DNA of 64,000 bases. Origin: Microbacterium sp. ET2. GTDB taxonomy: Bacteria > Actinomycetota > Actinomycetes > Actinomycetales > Microbacteriaceae. The first letter of the stretch is position 1. Each line of letters begins with the position of its first letter. Below, piece after piece: positions 18,179 to 27,229 of the stretch. The stretch is from contig NZ_CP128170.1 in assembly GCF_030347395.1 (NCBI RefSeq), positions 3,100,001 to 3,164,000 on the forward strand. Direction: 5' to 3'. The position numbers and the translations under genes were made by a program. The notes below the pieces were generated by a model, which did not search any database, had not been told where the DNA came from, and was given only the letters and a program-made list of their open reading frames with translations.

Positions 18179-19186
18179 ATGAGCCGCACCGAACTTCAGA
18201 CGCTCGCCGAGCGCGCCGTCGATCTCCTCGGCGGAGAACCGGACGACACCACCCTCCGGCGCTACCTCCACGGGCTCCCCGGCGTCGACGCCGTCGGGCT
18301 CGAGCAGCGCGCTGCGGCCCTCGCGACGCGCTCGATCAAGACGACCTCCAAGGCCTGGGCGCTGGACCGCATCATCGAACTGATCGACCTCACGACCCTC
18401 GAGGGTGCCGACACTCCGGGCAAGGTCCGCTCCCTCGTCGCCAAGGCGCTCACCCCGGATCCGACCGACCCCACCTGTCCTCGTGTGGCAGCCGTCTGCG
18501 TCTACGGCGACATGGTTCAAGGCGCCGTCGCCGCCCTCGGCGCCGCGCACGGCGACCCCGACGACGGCCTGATCAGCGTCGCGGCCGTGGCCACCGCGTT
18601 CCCGAGCGGCCGCTCGTCGCTGGCCATCAAGCTCGCCGACACCGCCGAGGCGGTGTCGGCAGGCGCAGACGAGATCGACATGGTGATCGACCGCGGTGCG
18701 TTCCTCTCCGGCCGTTACGGTCTGGTCTTCGACCAGATCGTGCAGGTCAAGCAGGCGTGCCGTCGCGCTGACGGCAGCTCCGCATCGCTGAAGGTCATCC
18801 TCGAGACCGGGGAGTTGAACACCTACGACAACATCAAGCGCGCCTCGTGGCTGGCGGTCCTCGCCGGAGCGGACTTCATCAAGACCTCCACCGGCAAGGT
18901 GCAGCCCGCCGCCACGCGCCCGACGACCCTCCTCATGCTCGAGGTGGTGCGCGACTGGTATCGCGCCACCGGGCAGCGGGTGGGGGTCAAACCCGCCGGC
19001 GGCATCCGCACCGCCAAGGACGCCATCGCCTATCTGGTGCTCGTCGCCGAGACGGTGGGGGAGGAGTGGCTTCAGCCGCACCTGTTCCGCTACGGAGCGT
19101 CGTCGCTGCTGAACGATGTCCTCCGCCAGCGGCAGAAGCTGCGCACCGGGCACTACACCGGCGCCGACTACGTCACGATCGACTGA
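18179..19186 (+). CDS. deoC: Deoxyribose-phosphate aldolase
   Basis: DeoC splits 2-deoxyribose 5-phosphate to acetaldehyde and glyceraldehyde 3-phosphate in nucleoside catabolism. The 335-residue protein has VCVYGDMV, the Schiff-base lysine in DFIKTSTGK, and the second active-site lysine in GVKPAGGIRT, in the expected order. ATG at 18179 follows GGGAAAGG. It is followed after 10 bases by two aldehyde dehydrogenase genes, which could oxidise the acetaldehyde it releases. Confidence 0.96.
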   Translation: MSRTELQTLAERAVDLLGGEPDDTTLRRYLHGLPGVDAVGLEQRAAALATRSIKTTSKAWALDRIIELIDLTTLEGADTPGKVRSLVAKALTPDPTDPTCPRVAAVCVYGDMVQGAVAALGAAHGDPDDGLISVAAVATAFPSGRSSLAIKLADTAEAVSAGADEIDMVIDRGAFLSGRYGLVFDQIVQVKQACRRADGSSASLKVILETGELNTYDNIKRASWLAVLAGADFIKTSTGKVQPAATRPTTLLMLEVVRDWYRATGQRVGVKPAGGIRTAKDAIAYLVLVAETVGEEWLQPHLFRYGASSLLNDVLRQRQKLRTGHYTGADYVTID

Positions 19187-19196
19187 GGAGACACGG

Positions 19197-20677
19197 ATGA
19201 CCCGCGAGGCTCGACACCACGAAAGAATCCACGTCCTTCCTCGACTACGCCCCGGCGCCCGAGTCCCGGTCGATCCTCACCCTGCAGGACGAGTACGGGC
19301 TCTTCGTCGACGGCGAGTTCCGCCCAGGATCAGGGCCGGCGTTCGACACCGTGTCACCGGCCGACGAGAAGCGCATCGCCACGGTGGCACACGCGGACGA
19401 CGCCGACGTCGACGCCGCCGTCACCGCCGCGCGCCGCGCCTTCGACAAGACCTGGTCGGCCATGTCGGGGCGCGACCGCGGGAAGTATCTCTTCCGCATC
19501 GCCCGCCTCATCCAGGAGCGCGCCCGCGAGCTCGCTGTCGCCGAGAGCCTCGACAACGGCAAGCCCATCAAGGAGAGCCGTGACGTCGACATCCCGCAGG
19601 TCGCCGCGTGGTTCTTCTACTACGCGGGATGGGCGGACAAGCTCGACTACGCCGGCGCCGGCGCGAACCCCCGCCCGCTCGGGGTCGCCGCCCAGGTGAT
19701 CCCGTGGAACTTCCCGCTGCTCATGCTCGCGTGGAAGGTCGCCCCGGCCCTGGCCGCCGGAAACACCGTCGTGCTCAAGCCCGCCGAGACCACCCCGCTG
19801 TCGGCGCTGCTCTTCGCGGAGATCCTGCAGCAGGCCGACCTTCCGCCGGGCGTGGTCAACATCATCACCGGCGCGGGGGCGACGGGGGCGGCGCTCGTGC
19901 GTCATCCCGATGTCGACAAGGTGGCCTTCACCGGTTCGACCGCCGTCGGACGCGAGATCGCCCGCGCTGTGGCCGGCACCCCCAAGAAGCTCACCCTCGA
20001 GCTCGGCGGCAAGGCGGCGAACATCGTCTTCGAGGACGCGCCGATCGATCAGGCCATCGAGGGGATCGTCAACGGGATCTTCTTCAATCAGGGTCACGTC
20101 TGCTGCGCAGGCAGTCGACTGCTCGTGCAGGAGTCCATCCACGACGAGGTCGTCGACCGGCTGAAGGCGCGCCTGTCGACCCTGCGTCTCGGCGACCCGC
20201 TGGACAAGAACACCGACATCGGCGCGATCAACTCCCGGGAGCAGCTGGACCGCATCCGCGAGGCTCAGCCGCATCGGCGAGGAGGAGGGCGCCGAGCGCT
20301 GGAGCGCGGACTGCGTCATCCCCGACAACGGCTTCTGGTTCCCGCCGACGATCTTCACCGGCGTCCAGACCAGCCACCGCATCGCGCGTGACGAGATCTT
20401 CGGGCCGGTGCTGTCGGTGCTGACCTTCCGCACCCCTGCGGAGGCCATCGAGAAGGCCAACAACACCCCTTACGGTCTCTCGGCCGGCATCTGGAGCGAC
20501 AAGGGGTCGCGCATCCTCGCCGTCGCGGATCGCCTGCGCGCGGGTGTCGTGTGGACCAATACCTTCAACCGCTTCGACCCGTCGAGCCCGTTCGGCGGCT
20601 ACAAGGAATCCGGTTACGGACGCGAAGGCGGCCGCCACGGGCTGCTGGCGTATCTGAAGAGCACCGCGAACAGCTGA
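19197..20677 (+). pseudogene. NAD(P)-dependent aldehyde dehydrogenase, two frameshifts (19206-19212 and 20260-20266)
   Basis: The corrected product is a full-length aldehyde dehydrogenase of about 493 residues, with NFPLLMLAWK, FTGSTAVG, the catalytic Glu in LELGGK and catalytic Cys in GHVCCAGSRL. Two single-base lesions break it, and both change GAGCTC to GAGGCTC. At 19206 the corrected start reads MTRELDTTKESTSF; at 20260 it reads RIRELSRIGEEEGAERW. ATG at 19197 follows GAGGAGA. It lies directly after deoC and before a cysteine-less partner gene. This looks like the catalytic half of a split ALDH16-type pair that could oxidise acetaldehyde from DeoC. Confidence 0.87.
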
Positions 20678-20688
20678 GGACCGAGGAC

Positions 20689-21552
20689 ATGACACAGCGT
20701 TTGACCGTTCCCAAGACCTACAAGCTCTTCATCGGCGGTGCGTTCCCCCGCAGCGAATCCGGGCGTACCTACGAGGTCCGCTCACCCGGCGGCGCCTTCC
20801 TCGCCAATGCGGCGCAGGCCTCGCGGAAGGATGCCCGCGACGCGGTGGGTGCCGCCGTCGGTGCCGCGAAGACCTGGTCGGGCGCCACCGCGTACAACCG
20901 CGGTCAGGTGCTGTACCGCGTCGCCGAGGTGCTCGAGGGCCGTCGCGGCCAGTTCGTCGACGAGATCATCGCGCAGACCGGACTGTCGCAGTCCACGGCG
21001 GCTGCCGAGGTCGACGAAGCCATCGACCGGTGGGTCTGGTACGCCGGCTGGTGCGACAAGTTCGCCCAGGTCACGGGCAACGCCAACCCGGTGGCAGGGC
21101 CCTACTTCAACCTGTCGGTGCCCGAGCCGACGGGAGTGGTGGGTGTCATCGCGCCGCAGGACACCGCCCTGGTCGGACTCGTCTCGGCGATCGCGCCGGC
21201 CCTCGTCGCCGGCAACAGCGTGGTCGTCGTCGCCTCGGAGTCGTTCCCGCTCTCGGCCGTCAGCCTCGCCGAGGTGCTGGCCACCTCGGATGTGCCCGGC
21301 GGTGTCGTCAACGTCCTGACCGGGTCGCCTGCCGAGATCGCGCCGTGGCTGGCGGGTCACCCCGACGTGCACGCGCTCGACCTGGTCGGCGCGGGAGAGA
21401 TCGACTGGGTCGACCTGCAGGTGAAGGCGGCAGAGACGCTCACGCGCGTGCTTCCGCCCGAGCAGGGACCGGATGCCGCGGCGCCGAGCCTCGAGCGGAT
21501 CAGCGCCTTCACCGAGGTGAAGACGGTCTGGCACACCAAGAGCCTCGTCTGA
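20689..21552 (+). CDS. Half-length aldehyde dehydrogenase-like protein lacking the catalytic cysteine
   Basis: A 287-residue protein that aligns with the first half of the aldehyde dehydrogenase fold: YKLFIGGAFPRS, the substrate-helix region, VPEPTGVVGVIAPQ and ALVAGNSVVVVASE. It stops before the region that would hold the catalytic Glu and Cys. The end is not ragged: a conserved-looking C-terminal tail (SAFTEVKTVWHTKS) suggests a natural length. Together with the preceding enzyme, the order and lengths resemble the two domains of ALDH16, whose second domain is catalytically dead. A structural or oligomer-stabilising role is inferred. Confidence 0.8.
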   Translation: MTQRLTVPKTYKLFIGGAFPRSESGRTYEVRSPGGAFLANAAQASRKDARDAVGAAVGAAKTWSGATAYNRGQVLYRVAEVLEGRRGQFVDEIIAQTGLSQSTAAAEVDEAIDRWVWYAGWCDKFAQVTGNANPVAGPYFNLSVPEPTGVVGVIAPQDTALVGLVSAIAPALVAGNSVVVVASESFPLSAVSLAEVLATSDVPGGVVNVLTGSPAEIAPWLAGHPDVHALDLVGAGEIDWVDLQVKAAETLTRVLPPEQGPDAAAPSLERISAFTEVKTVWHTKSLV

Positions 21553-21564
21553 CGTCCGCCCGCC

Positions 21565-22947
21565 TCACCTGACCTCCGCCGGGCTGTCATTCGCTGCCGG
21601 ATTGCGGATCCCGAGCCACGACACCGCCCCGCCGATGGCGAGGAACACCGCGGTCACGATCGCGGCGCGGTGGAAGCCGTCGAGATCGAGCGAGCCACCC
21701 ACGATGGTGCCGAGGGCGGCGATCACCAGCAGACCCGCGACGCGGGCGACGGCGTTGTTCACCGCCGAGGCGATCCCGGAGCGTGAGCTGTCGATCGCGC
21801 CGAGGATGGCGGAGGTGAGGGGGGAGACGGTCGCGGCGAGCCCCACACCGAAGATCACGACGCTGGGAAGCACCTGCCACCAGTAGTCGAAGTCCTCCGA
21901 GACGGTCAGGAGCAGAAGGGCGCCCACGGCCATCAGCAGTGGTCCGACCGTCATGAACAGGCGCGGGCCGATCCTGCCGGCGAGCGCACCGATGCGCGAG
22001 CTCAGCACGATGAGCAGCACGGTGCTCGGGAGCATCGCCAACCCCGCAAGGGTCGCGGGGAGCCCGGCGCCCTGCTGCAGATACACCCCGACCACGAAGC
22101 CGTTCAACGACAGCGCGCCGTAGATGAAGGCGGTGGCGATGTTGCCGGTCCAGAAGTTGCGGACGCGGAAGAGCCCGAGCGGCATCATGGGACTTCGCGC
22201 CACGCGCTGTCGCACGAGGAACCCGGCGAAGGAGAGGATGCCGACGACCAGCGTCGTCCAGATGAGGGGTGAGGACCACCCGAGGTTCGGCTGCTCGATG
22301 AGGGCGAACACCACCCCGCCGAGCCCGACGGCGCACATCACCGCGCCCGCCCAGTCGACGCTGCGAGTGGGGTCGCGCTTCTCGGCCAGGCCCATCTGCG
22401 GAAGGAGGAAGAGCGTGACCGCGATGGGGAGGACGTTGATCAGGAAGGCCAGGCGCCAGGACAGCAGATCGACGAAGACACCGCCCAGGAGAGGGCCGAC
22501 GAGCATCGCCGCCGTCGTCGCGCCTGTCCACGTTCCGATGGCACGCGCCTGCGCGGGACCGCGGAAGGTCGCAGTGATGAGGGCGAGCGAGCTGGGCACG
22601 AGCAGGGCACCGGCGACCCCCTGGAGCCCGCGCGCGACGATGAGGAACTCCGCCGTGGGAGCCGCGGCGATCGCGACGGAGGTCACTCCGAACCCGATGA
22701 GTCCCCACACCAGCACCACGACCCGGCCGAACACGTCGCTGAGGGAACCCGCGACGAGGATGAGCGCACCGAGCGTGATGAGGTACGCATCCACCACCCA
22801 CTGCTGGGTGGCGAGTCCTCCGCCGAGCTCTTCGGCGATGGCGGGAAGGGCGACCGTGACCACGGTGCTGTCGAGGAAGGCCACGAACGACGCGAGGATG
22901 GCGACGAGGAGAACGACACGCTCGCGTGTCGCCGGCTGATCGGTCAC
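21565..22947 (-). CDS. MFS transporter, DHA2-type drug exporter
   Basis: A 460-residue membrane protein with roughly twelve to fourteen helices. FLDSTVVTVALPAI near the N terminus and the motif A-like GSLSDVFGRV place it in the DHA2 (EmrB/QacA) group of proton-driven exporters. The substrate cannot be read from the sequence. GTG at 22947 lies 6 bases after TAGGGT (22954-22959), a leaderless promoter. It converges with the aldehyde dehydrogenase genes, with only 12 bases between stops. Confidence 0.9.
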   Translation of the reverse strand: MTDQPATRERVVLLVAILASFVAFLDSTVVTVALPAIAEELGGGLATQQWVVDAYLITLGALILVAGSLSDVFGRVVVLVWGLIGFGVTSVAIAAAPTAEFLIVARGLQGVAGALLVPSSLALITATFRGPAQARAIGTWTGATTAAMLVGPLLGGVFVDLLSWRLAFLINVLPIAVTLFLLPQMGLAEKRDPTRSVDWAGAVMCAVGLGGVVFALIEQPNLGWSSPLIWTTLVVGILSFAGFLVRQRVARSPMMPLGLFRVRNFWTGNIATAFIYGALSLNGFVVGVYLQQGAGLPATLAGLAMLPSTVLLIVLSSRIGALAGRIGPRLFMTVGPLLMAVGALLLLTVSEDFDYWWQVLPSVVIFGVGLAATVSPLTSAILGAIDSSRSGIASAVNNAVARVAGLLVIAALGTIVGGSLDLDGFHRAAIVTAVFLAIGGAVSWLGIRNPAANDSPAEVR

Positions 22948-23001
22948 GCGCTCACCCTACTCCCGCGGGTATCGTCGAGATCCGACGGGGAAGGGGCACC
23001 C

Positions 23002-23649
23002 ATGATGAACATCCGACGCGCAGTCGTCACCGCCGCGGGCGCGGCGATGGTGCTCGCCGCGATATCCGGGTGCGTTCCCGAGCCCGGTTCGACGCCGTCG
23101 CCGTCCGCGTCGATCTCGAGCCCGACCCCGTCGGGTGCCGCCACGCCGGTGTCGCCGGCGCCCACCCCGTCGCCGATCGAGACCATGCTGCCCGACACGC
23201 TGCAGCTGCCCGAGCGGTGCGAGGACATCTACTCGGCGGGGATGCTCGAGTCCCTCAACCAGCAGAATCCACCCTTGAACGACCCCGGCGTGACGATGTA
23301 CTCCACCGAGAACGCCGTCGGGCTGGAGATCCTCGCCGCAGGACCTGCGTCGATCCGCTGCTCATGGGGCACTCCGAGCGAGTCGGGGCTCGCGACCACC
23401 GTCACGGTGATCGACGCGACGCAGGCGGCGGCGCTGCGCACCGGCCTGCTGGAGTCGGGCTTCGGCTGCGAGGACGGGCTGGGCGGGACCGTCTGCCGGA
23501 TCGAGCAGCGCGGTGTCTCGCTCGACGACGTACCCTACCTTCGGGGCGAGACCCACGTCGTGCGCGACAACGGCTGGGTGGCCACCGCCTACATCAATTT
23601 CACCCCCGAGGGGTACAGCGAGGACATCGTCCAGACGCTCTGGGGGTGA
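23002..23649 (+). CDS. Putative lipoprotein
   Basis: A 215-residue exported protein. It has a basic start (MNIRR), a hydrophobic segment and a lipobox AISGC placing the lipidated cysteine near residue 24. A Pro/Ser/Thr-rich spacer follows, then a compact domain with four further cysteines that could form two disulfides. I recognise no family. The second ATG (23005) is an equally good start, and GGGGAAGGGG precedes both. It is divergent from the MFS gene, so a link between them is possible but unsupported. Confidence 0.75.
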   Translation: MMNIRRAVVTAAGAAMVLAAISGCVPEPGSTPSPSASISSPTPSGAATPVSPAPTPSPIETMLPDTLQLPERCEDIYSAGMLESLNQQNPPLNDPGVTMYSTENAVGLEILAAGPASIRCSWGTPSESGLATTVTVIDATQAAALRTGLLESGFGCEDGLGGTVCRIEQRGVSLDDVPYLRGETHVVRDNGWVATAYINFTPEGYSEDIVQTLWG

Positions 23650-23701
23650 CCCGACGCGCCGCACGGCGTGCCCGGAGTGGGCGCGCGGCCCGCCGGCGCG
23701 C

Positions 23702-23880
23702 TAGAATCGGTGTCGGAGATCTCACCGGCGTCGCCGCAGCTCGCTGAAGCGAGAGCCCGCAGCCGCCCGGCCGAGGACTCCGACCCGCGTCGTGACGGAT
23801 CGCCGCCCGCGGACCCCGTCGCTCTCACCGTCCCGCCGGACACCCGCCGGTCTTCACCGGCACTCACGCTCAGGAGGAGC
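23702..23880 (+). promoter_or_regulatory. Promoter and long 5' leader of the SNF2 helicase gene
   Basis: TAGAAT at 23702-23707 is a good -10 element, predicting a leader of about 165 bases, unusually long here. It contains a small hairpin, CTCGC-TGAA-GCGAG, and ends in AGGAGG before the ATG at 23881. An in-frame GTG at 23710 would give an Arg/Pro-rich extension with no recognisable domain, so I treat the stretch as leader. Confidence 0.4.
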
Positions 23881-26064
23881 ATGCCGACCACGGCACCCGC
23901 CCAGGATTCGCGCTCACGCTCGGCGTCGGGCCGCAGAAGGTCGTCGTCGCGCCGTGACGACGACGCTCCCGTCATCCCGATCCTCGCCCGTAAGGTGCGC
24001 GAGGTCGAAGCCAAAGCCCAGCGCGGCAAGCTCGGACCCACCAATCGCGTCAAGTTCCAGGTGATCGCATTCCTCGTCCGCGAGGAGCGGGCCCGGGTCA
24101 AGGCCGACACCGAGATCACCGACGCCACCCGCTCGGAGCTGCTGAAGCGACTCGACGGTGTCGCGACGATCCTCGCCAAGACGGCCGCACGCGACACCTC
24201 GCTGATCCAGCTGCTCGAAGTCGATCAGGCCACCTCTCCGGTCGCCCGCCGCATGCGTCGCGACTGGCTGCTGGAGTCCGGTGCCGAGCTGCCGCCGGAC
24301 GAGCTGATCATCACCGACAGCGCTCCCGCACCCGCGCAGGTCGTGCCCGCGGCGCTCGCCGAGCGCCAGGTAGTGCCTGCGACCGTCGAAGCCCGCCAGA
24401 TGGCGAACCCGTTCCTCGCGCCGGATCTGTCGCGCCTGGCACCCAAGGAGAACATCCGCCGCCGCCTCGACGGCTGGGGGCTCATGGGTCCGCTGTACAA
24501 GGCCTTCGAGACAGGGGCCGGCGGCGGAGCGGCATCCATGGATCTTCCCCCCGTCCCCGAGTTCGACCGTCTCTCGCCCAAGGGGCTGGACGTCATGCCG
24601 CACCAGTCGCGCTTCCTCGAGGCGGTGCGTCAGGGGCACCGGTCGTTCCTCCTGGCCGACGAGCCGGGCCTCGGCAAGACCGCCGAGTCGGTGCTCGCCG
24701 CCTCGGTCGCCGACGCCTATCCGCTGCTCGCGGTCGTCCCGAACGTGGTGAAGATGAACTGGGCACGCGAGGTCGCGCGCTGGACACCGCAGCGCCGAGC
24801 GACCGTCATCCACGGCGACGGCGAGGCGATGGACGCCTTCGCCGATGTGTTCATCGTCAACTACGAGATCCTCGACCGGCACCTGTCGTGGCTCAGCTCG
24901 ATCGGGCTGAAAGGCATGGTCGTCGACGAGGCCCACTTCATCAAGAACCTCACCTCGCTCCGCTCGCAGAACGTCCTCGCGCTGGCGGGCCGCATCCGCG
25001 AGCAGGTGCGCGATCCCCTCATGCTGGCCCTCACCGGAACGCCGCTGATCAACGACGTCGAGGACTTCGACGCCATCTGGCGCTTCCTCGGCTGGACCAA
25101 CGGCGAGAAGCCGGGGCCGGAGCTGATGGAGAAGCTCGACGAGTCGGGGCTCACACCGGCCGACAAGGCGTTCTACCCCGCCGCCCGCGAAGCGGTCATC
25201 TCGATGGGGATCGTCCGGCGCCTGAAGACGGATGTCGCGGCCGACCTCCCCGACAAGCTCATCGCCGACCTTCCCGTCGAGCTCGATGACGAATTCGGTC
25301 GATCGATCCGCCAGGCCGAGCGCGAGCTCGGCGAGCGCCTCGCCGCGCGCTATCGCCGGATCATCGAGGCCCGCGGCACCGCCCGCCAGGGTCAGGCGAA
25401 CCTGCACCTGCCCGGAGAGCTCGACGACGACATCGTGCGCCTGGTCGCCCAGAACGAGCTCGATGAGTCCAAGGCGCAGGGGACCGGGGCCGAGAACGTC
25501 TTCACCATGGTGCGTCGCATCGGTCAGGCAAAGGCCCATCTCGCCGCCGATTATGCGGTGCAGCTGCAACGGTCGGTGGGCAAGGTGGTGTTCTTCGCCA
25601 AGCACATCGACGTCATGGACGCCGCCGAGGCGCACTTCCGTGCGTCGGGGCTGCGGTCGGTGTCGCTGCGCGGAGACCAGACCTCCACCGCACGCCAGGA
25701 GGCCATCGACGCGTTCAACAACGACCCGGAGGTCGGGGTCGCGGTGTGTTCGCTGACGGCCGCAGGAGTCGGTGTCAACATGCAGGCGGCCTCCAACGTC
25801 GTGCTGGCGGAGCTGTCGTGGACGGCCGCCGAGCAGACGCAGGCCATCGACCGGGTGCACCGCATCGGTCAGGCGGAGCCCGTGACCGCGTGGCGCATCA
25901 TCGCCGCCCACACGATCGACACCAAGATCGCCGAGCTGATCGACTCCAAGCAGGGGCTCGCCCAGCGTGCCCTCGACGGCATCGCGGTGGACCCCGAGTC
26001 CAGCGACTCGGTGCAGCTGTCCGCGCTCATGCACCTCACCCGGCGAGCGCTGGGCGAGGTCTGA
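23881..26064 (+). CDS. SNF2-family DEAD/DEAH-box helicase (SMARCAL1-like)
   Basis: A 727-residue ATPase. A basic N terminus is followed by about 230 residues of unassigned sequence, then the helicase core: LADEPGLGKTAES (motif I), VVDEAHFIKN (motif II, DEAH), LTGTPLIND (motif III). The second RecA domain includes SLTAAGVGVNMQAA (motif V) and QAIDRVHRIGQ (motif VI). Such proteins translocate on double-stranded DNA to remodel protein-DNA or annealed structures. A genome-maintenance role is inferred. ATG at 23881 has the only strong Shine-Dalgarno. No restriction or defence genes lie beside it. Confidence 0.9.
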   Translation: MPTTAPAQDSRSRSASGRRRSSSRRDDDAPVIPILARKVREVEAKAQRGKLGPTNRVKFQVIAFLVREERARVKADTEITDATRSELLKRLDGVATILAKTAARDTSLIQLLEVDQATSPVARRMRRDWLLESGAELPPDELIITDSAPAPAQVVPAALAERQVVPATVEARQMANPFLAPDLSRLAPKENIRRRLDGWGLMGPLYKAFETGAGGGAASMDLPPVPEFDRLSPKGLDVMPHQSRFLEAVRQGHRSFLLADEPGLGKTAESVLAASVADAYPLLAVVPNVVKMNWAREVARWTPQRRATVIHGDGEAMDAFADVFIVNYEILDRHLSWLSSIGLKGMVVDEAHFIKNLTSLRSQNVLALAGRIREQVRDPLMLALTGTPLINDVEDFDAIWRFLGWTNGEKPGPELMEKLDESGLTPADKAFYPAAREAVISMGIVRRLKTDVAADLPDKLIADLPVELDDEFGRSIRQAERELGERLAARYRRIIEARGTARQGQANLHLPGELDDDIVRLVAQNELDESKAQGTGAENVFTMVRRIGQAKAHLAADYAVQLQRSVGKVVFFAKHIDVMDAAEAHFRASGLRSVSLRGDQTSTARQEAIDAFNNDPEVGVAVCSLTAAGVGVNMQAASNVVLAELSWTAAEQTQAIDRVHRIGQAEPVTAWRIIAAHTIDTKIAELIDSKQGLAQRALDGIAVDPESSDSVQLSALMHLTRRALGEV

Positions 26065-26109
26065 TCCGCGCGGGGCGCACCGGGTTGGTGTGCCCCCGGC
26101 ATCCGGCAG

Positions 26110-26154
26110 TACTCTCGGGGTGAGGCAGCGTCGCCGATAGCCCCACCCCGAGAG
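26110..26154. promoter_or_regulatory. pfkA promoter region with an 11-bp inverted repeat
   Basis: CTCTCGGGGTG (26112-26122) and CACCCCGAGAG (26144-26154) are perfect inverted arms. The first overlaps a TACTCT -10 candidate (26110-26115). Symmetry over the core promoter suggests an operator; an RNA hairpin is less likely because transcription would begin inside the first arm. Confidence 0.4.
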
Positions 26155-26168
26155 CACCGAGGACACAC

Positions 26169-27197
26169 ATGAAGATCGGCATCCTGACCAGCGGCGGCGA
26201 CTGCCCCGGCCTGAACGCCGTCATCCGCGGCGTCGTGCTGAAGGGCACGACGAACTACAACCTCGAGTTCGTCGGCATCCGAGACGGCTGGCGCGGCGTG
26301 GTGGATGCGGACTTCTTCCCCCTCACCCGCCACGAAGTGAAGGGCCTGTCGAAGGTCGGCGGAACGATCCTCGGCACCAGCCGCACCAACCCGTACGAGG
26401 GGTCGCGCGGGGGAGCGGACAACATCGCCAAAACCCTCTACGGTCATCGCATCGACGGGATCATCGCGATCGGCGGGGAGGGGACCCTCGCCGCCGCCGA
26501 CCGCCTGTCGAAGGACGGCATCAACGTCATCGGGGTCCCGAAGACCATCGACAACGACCTGCGCGCCACGGACTACTCGTTCGGCTTCGACACCGCCGTC
26601 AACATCGCCTCGGAGGCGATGGACCGCCTCCGCACCACGGGCGATTCCCATCAGCGCTGCATGGTCGCCGAGGTCATGGGGCGCCACGTCGGGTGGATCG
26701 CGCTGCACGCCGGGATCGCCGCAGGGGCGCACGCGATTCTCATCCCCGAGGTGCCGCTGACGATCGACGACATCTGCGAGCTGGTGACCAAGGCGCACGA
26801 CCGTGGCCGCGCGCCGCTGGTCGTCGTCTCGGAGGGCTTCAAGCTCAAGGGCATGGACGAGGCGTTCAGCGACAAGGGTCTGGACGCCTTCAACCGTCCG
26901 CGCCTGGGCGGGATCAGCGAGGTGCTCGCCCCCGAGATCGAGCGCATCACGGGGATCGAGACTCGCGCCACGGTGCTCGGGCACATCCAACGGGGCGGCT
27001 CGCCCTCGGGCTTCGACCGGGTGCTCGCCACGCGCCTGGGGCTCCACACCGCCGACGCGGTGGTGGACGCGGAGTGGGGCAAGATGGTGGCGCTTCGCGG
27101 CACCGACATCGTGCGGGTGCCGTTCGCCGAGGCGCTGGGAGAGCTCAACACCGTCCCCCGCTACCGCTACGACGAGGCCGCCGCGCTCTTCGGCTGA
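26169..27197 (+). CDS. pfkA: 6-phosphofructokinase
   Basis: PfkA phosphorylates fructose 6-phosphate at C1 in glycolysis. The 342-residue protein shows TSGGDCPGLNA, GGTILGTSR, the catalytic PKTIDND, and VAEVMGRHVGWIA. At the phosphoryl-donor site it has GGEGT (Gly at the position of E. coli Gly104) together with Lys in PKTIDND. Known actinobacterial ATP-dependent enzymes share this mixed pattern, whereas PPi enzymes have Asp plus Lys. I therefore favour ATP, not certain from sequence. ATG at 26169 follows GAGGACA. Confidence 0.94.
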   Translation: MKIGILTSGGDCPGLNAVIRGVVLKGTTNYNLEFVGIRDGWRGVVDADFFPLTRHEVKGLSKVGGTILGTSRTNPYEGSRGGADNIAKTLYGHRIDGIIAIGGEGTLAAADRLSKDGINVIGVPKTIDNDLRATDYSFGFDTAVNIASEAMDRLRTTGDSHQRCMVAEVMGRHVGWIALHAGIAAGAHAILIPEVPLTIDDICELVTKAHDRGRAPLVVVSEGFKLKGMDEAFSDKGLDAFNRPRLGGISEVLAPEIERITGIETRATVLGHIQRGGSPSGFDRVLATRLGLHTADAVVDAEWGKMVALRGTDIVRVPFAEALGELNTVPRYRYDEAAALFG

Positions 27198-27229
27198 GCA
27201 GGCCGGGACGGGCAGTCGTGCCCCCCGGG

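Noticed and set aside
25869..27229. A long minus-strand extension of the oligopeptidase frame across pfkA
   Set aside because: It results from the frameshift at 28397-28403, after which the original frame runs through non-coding sequence. The real C terminus lies in the other frame ending at 27230.
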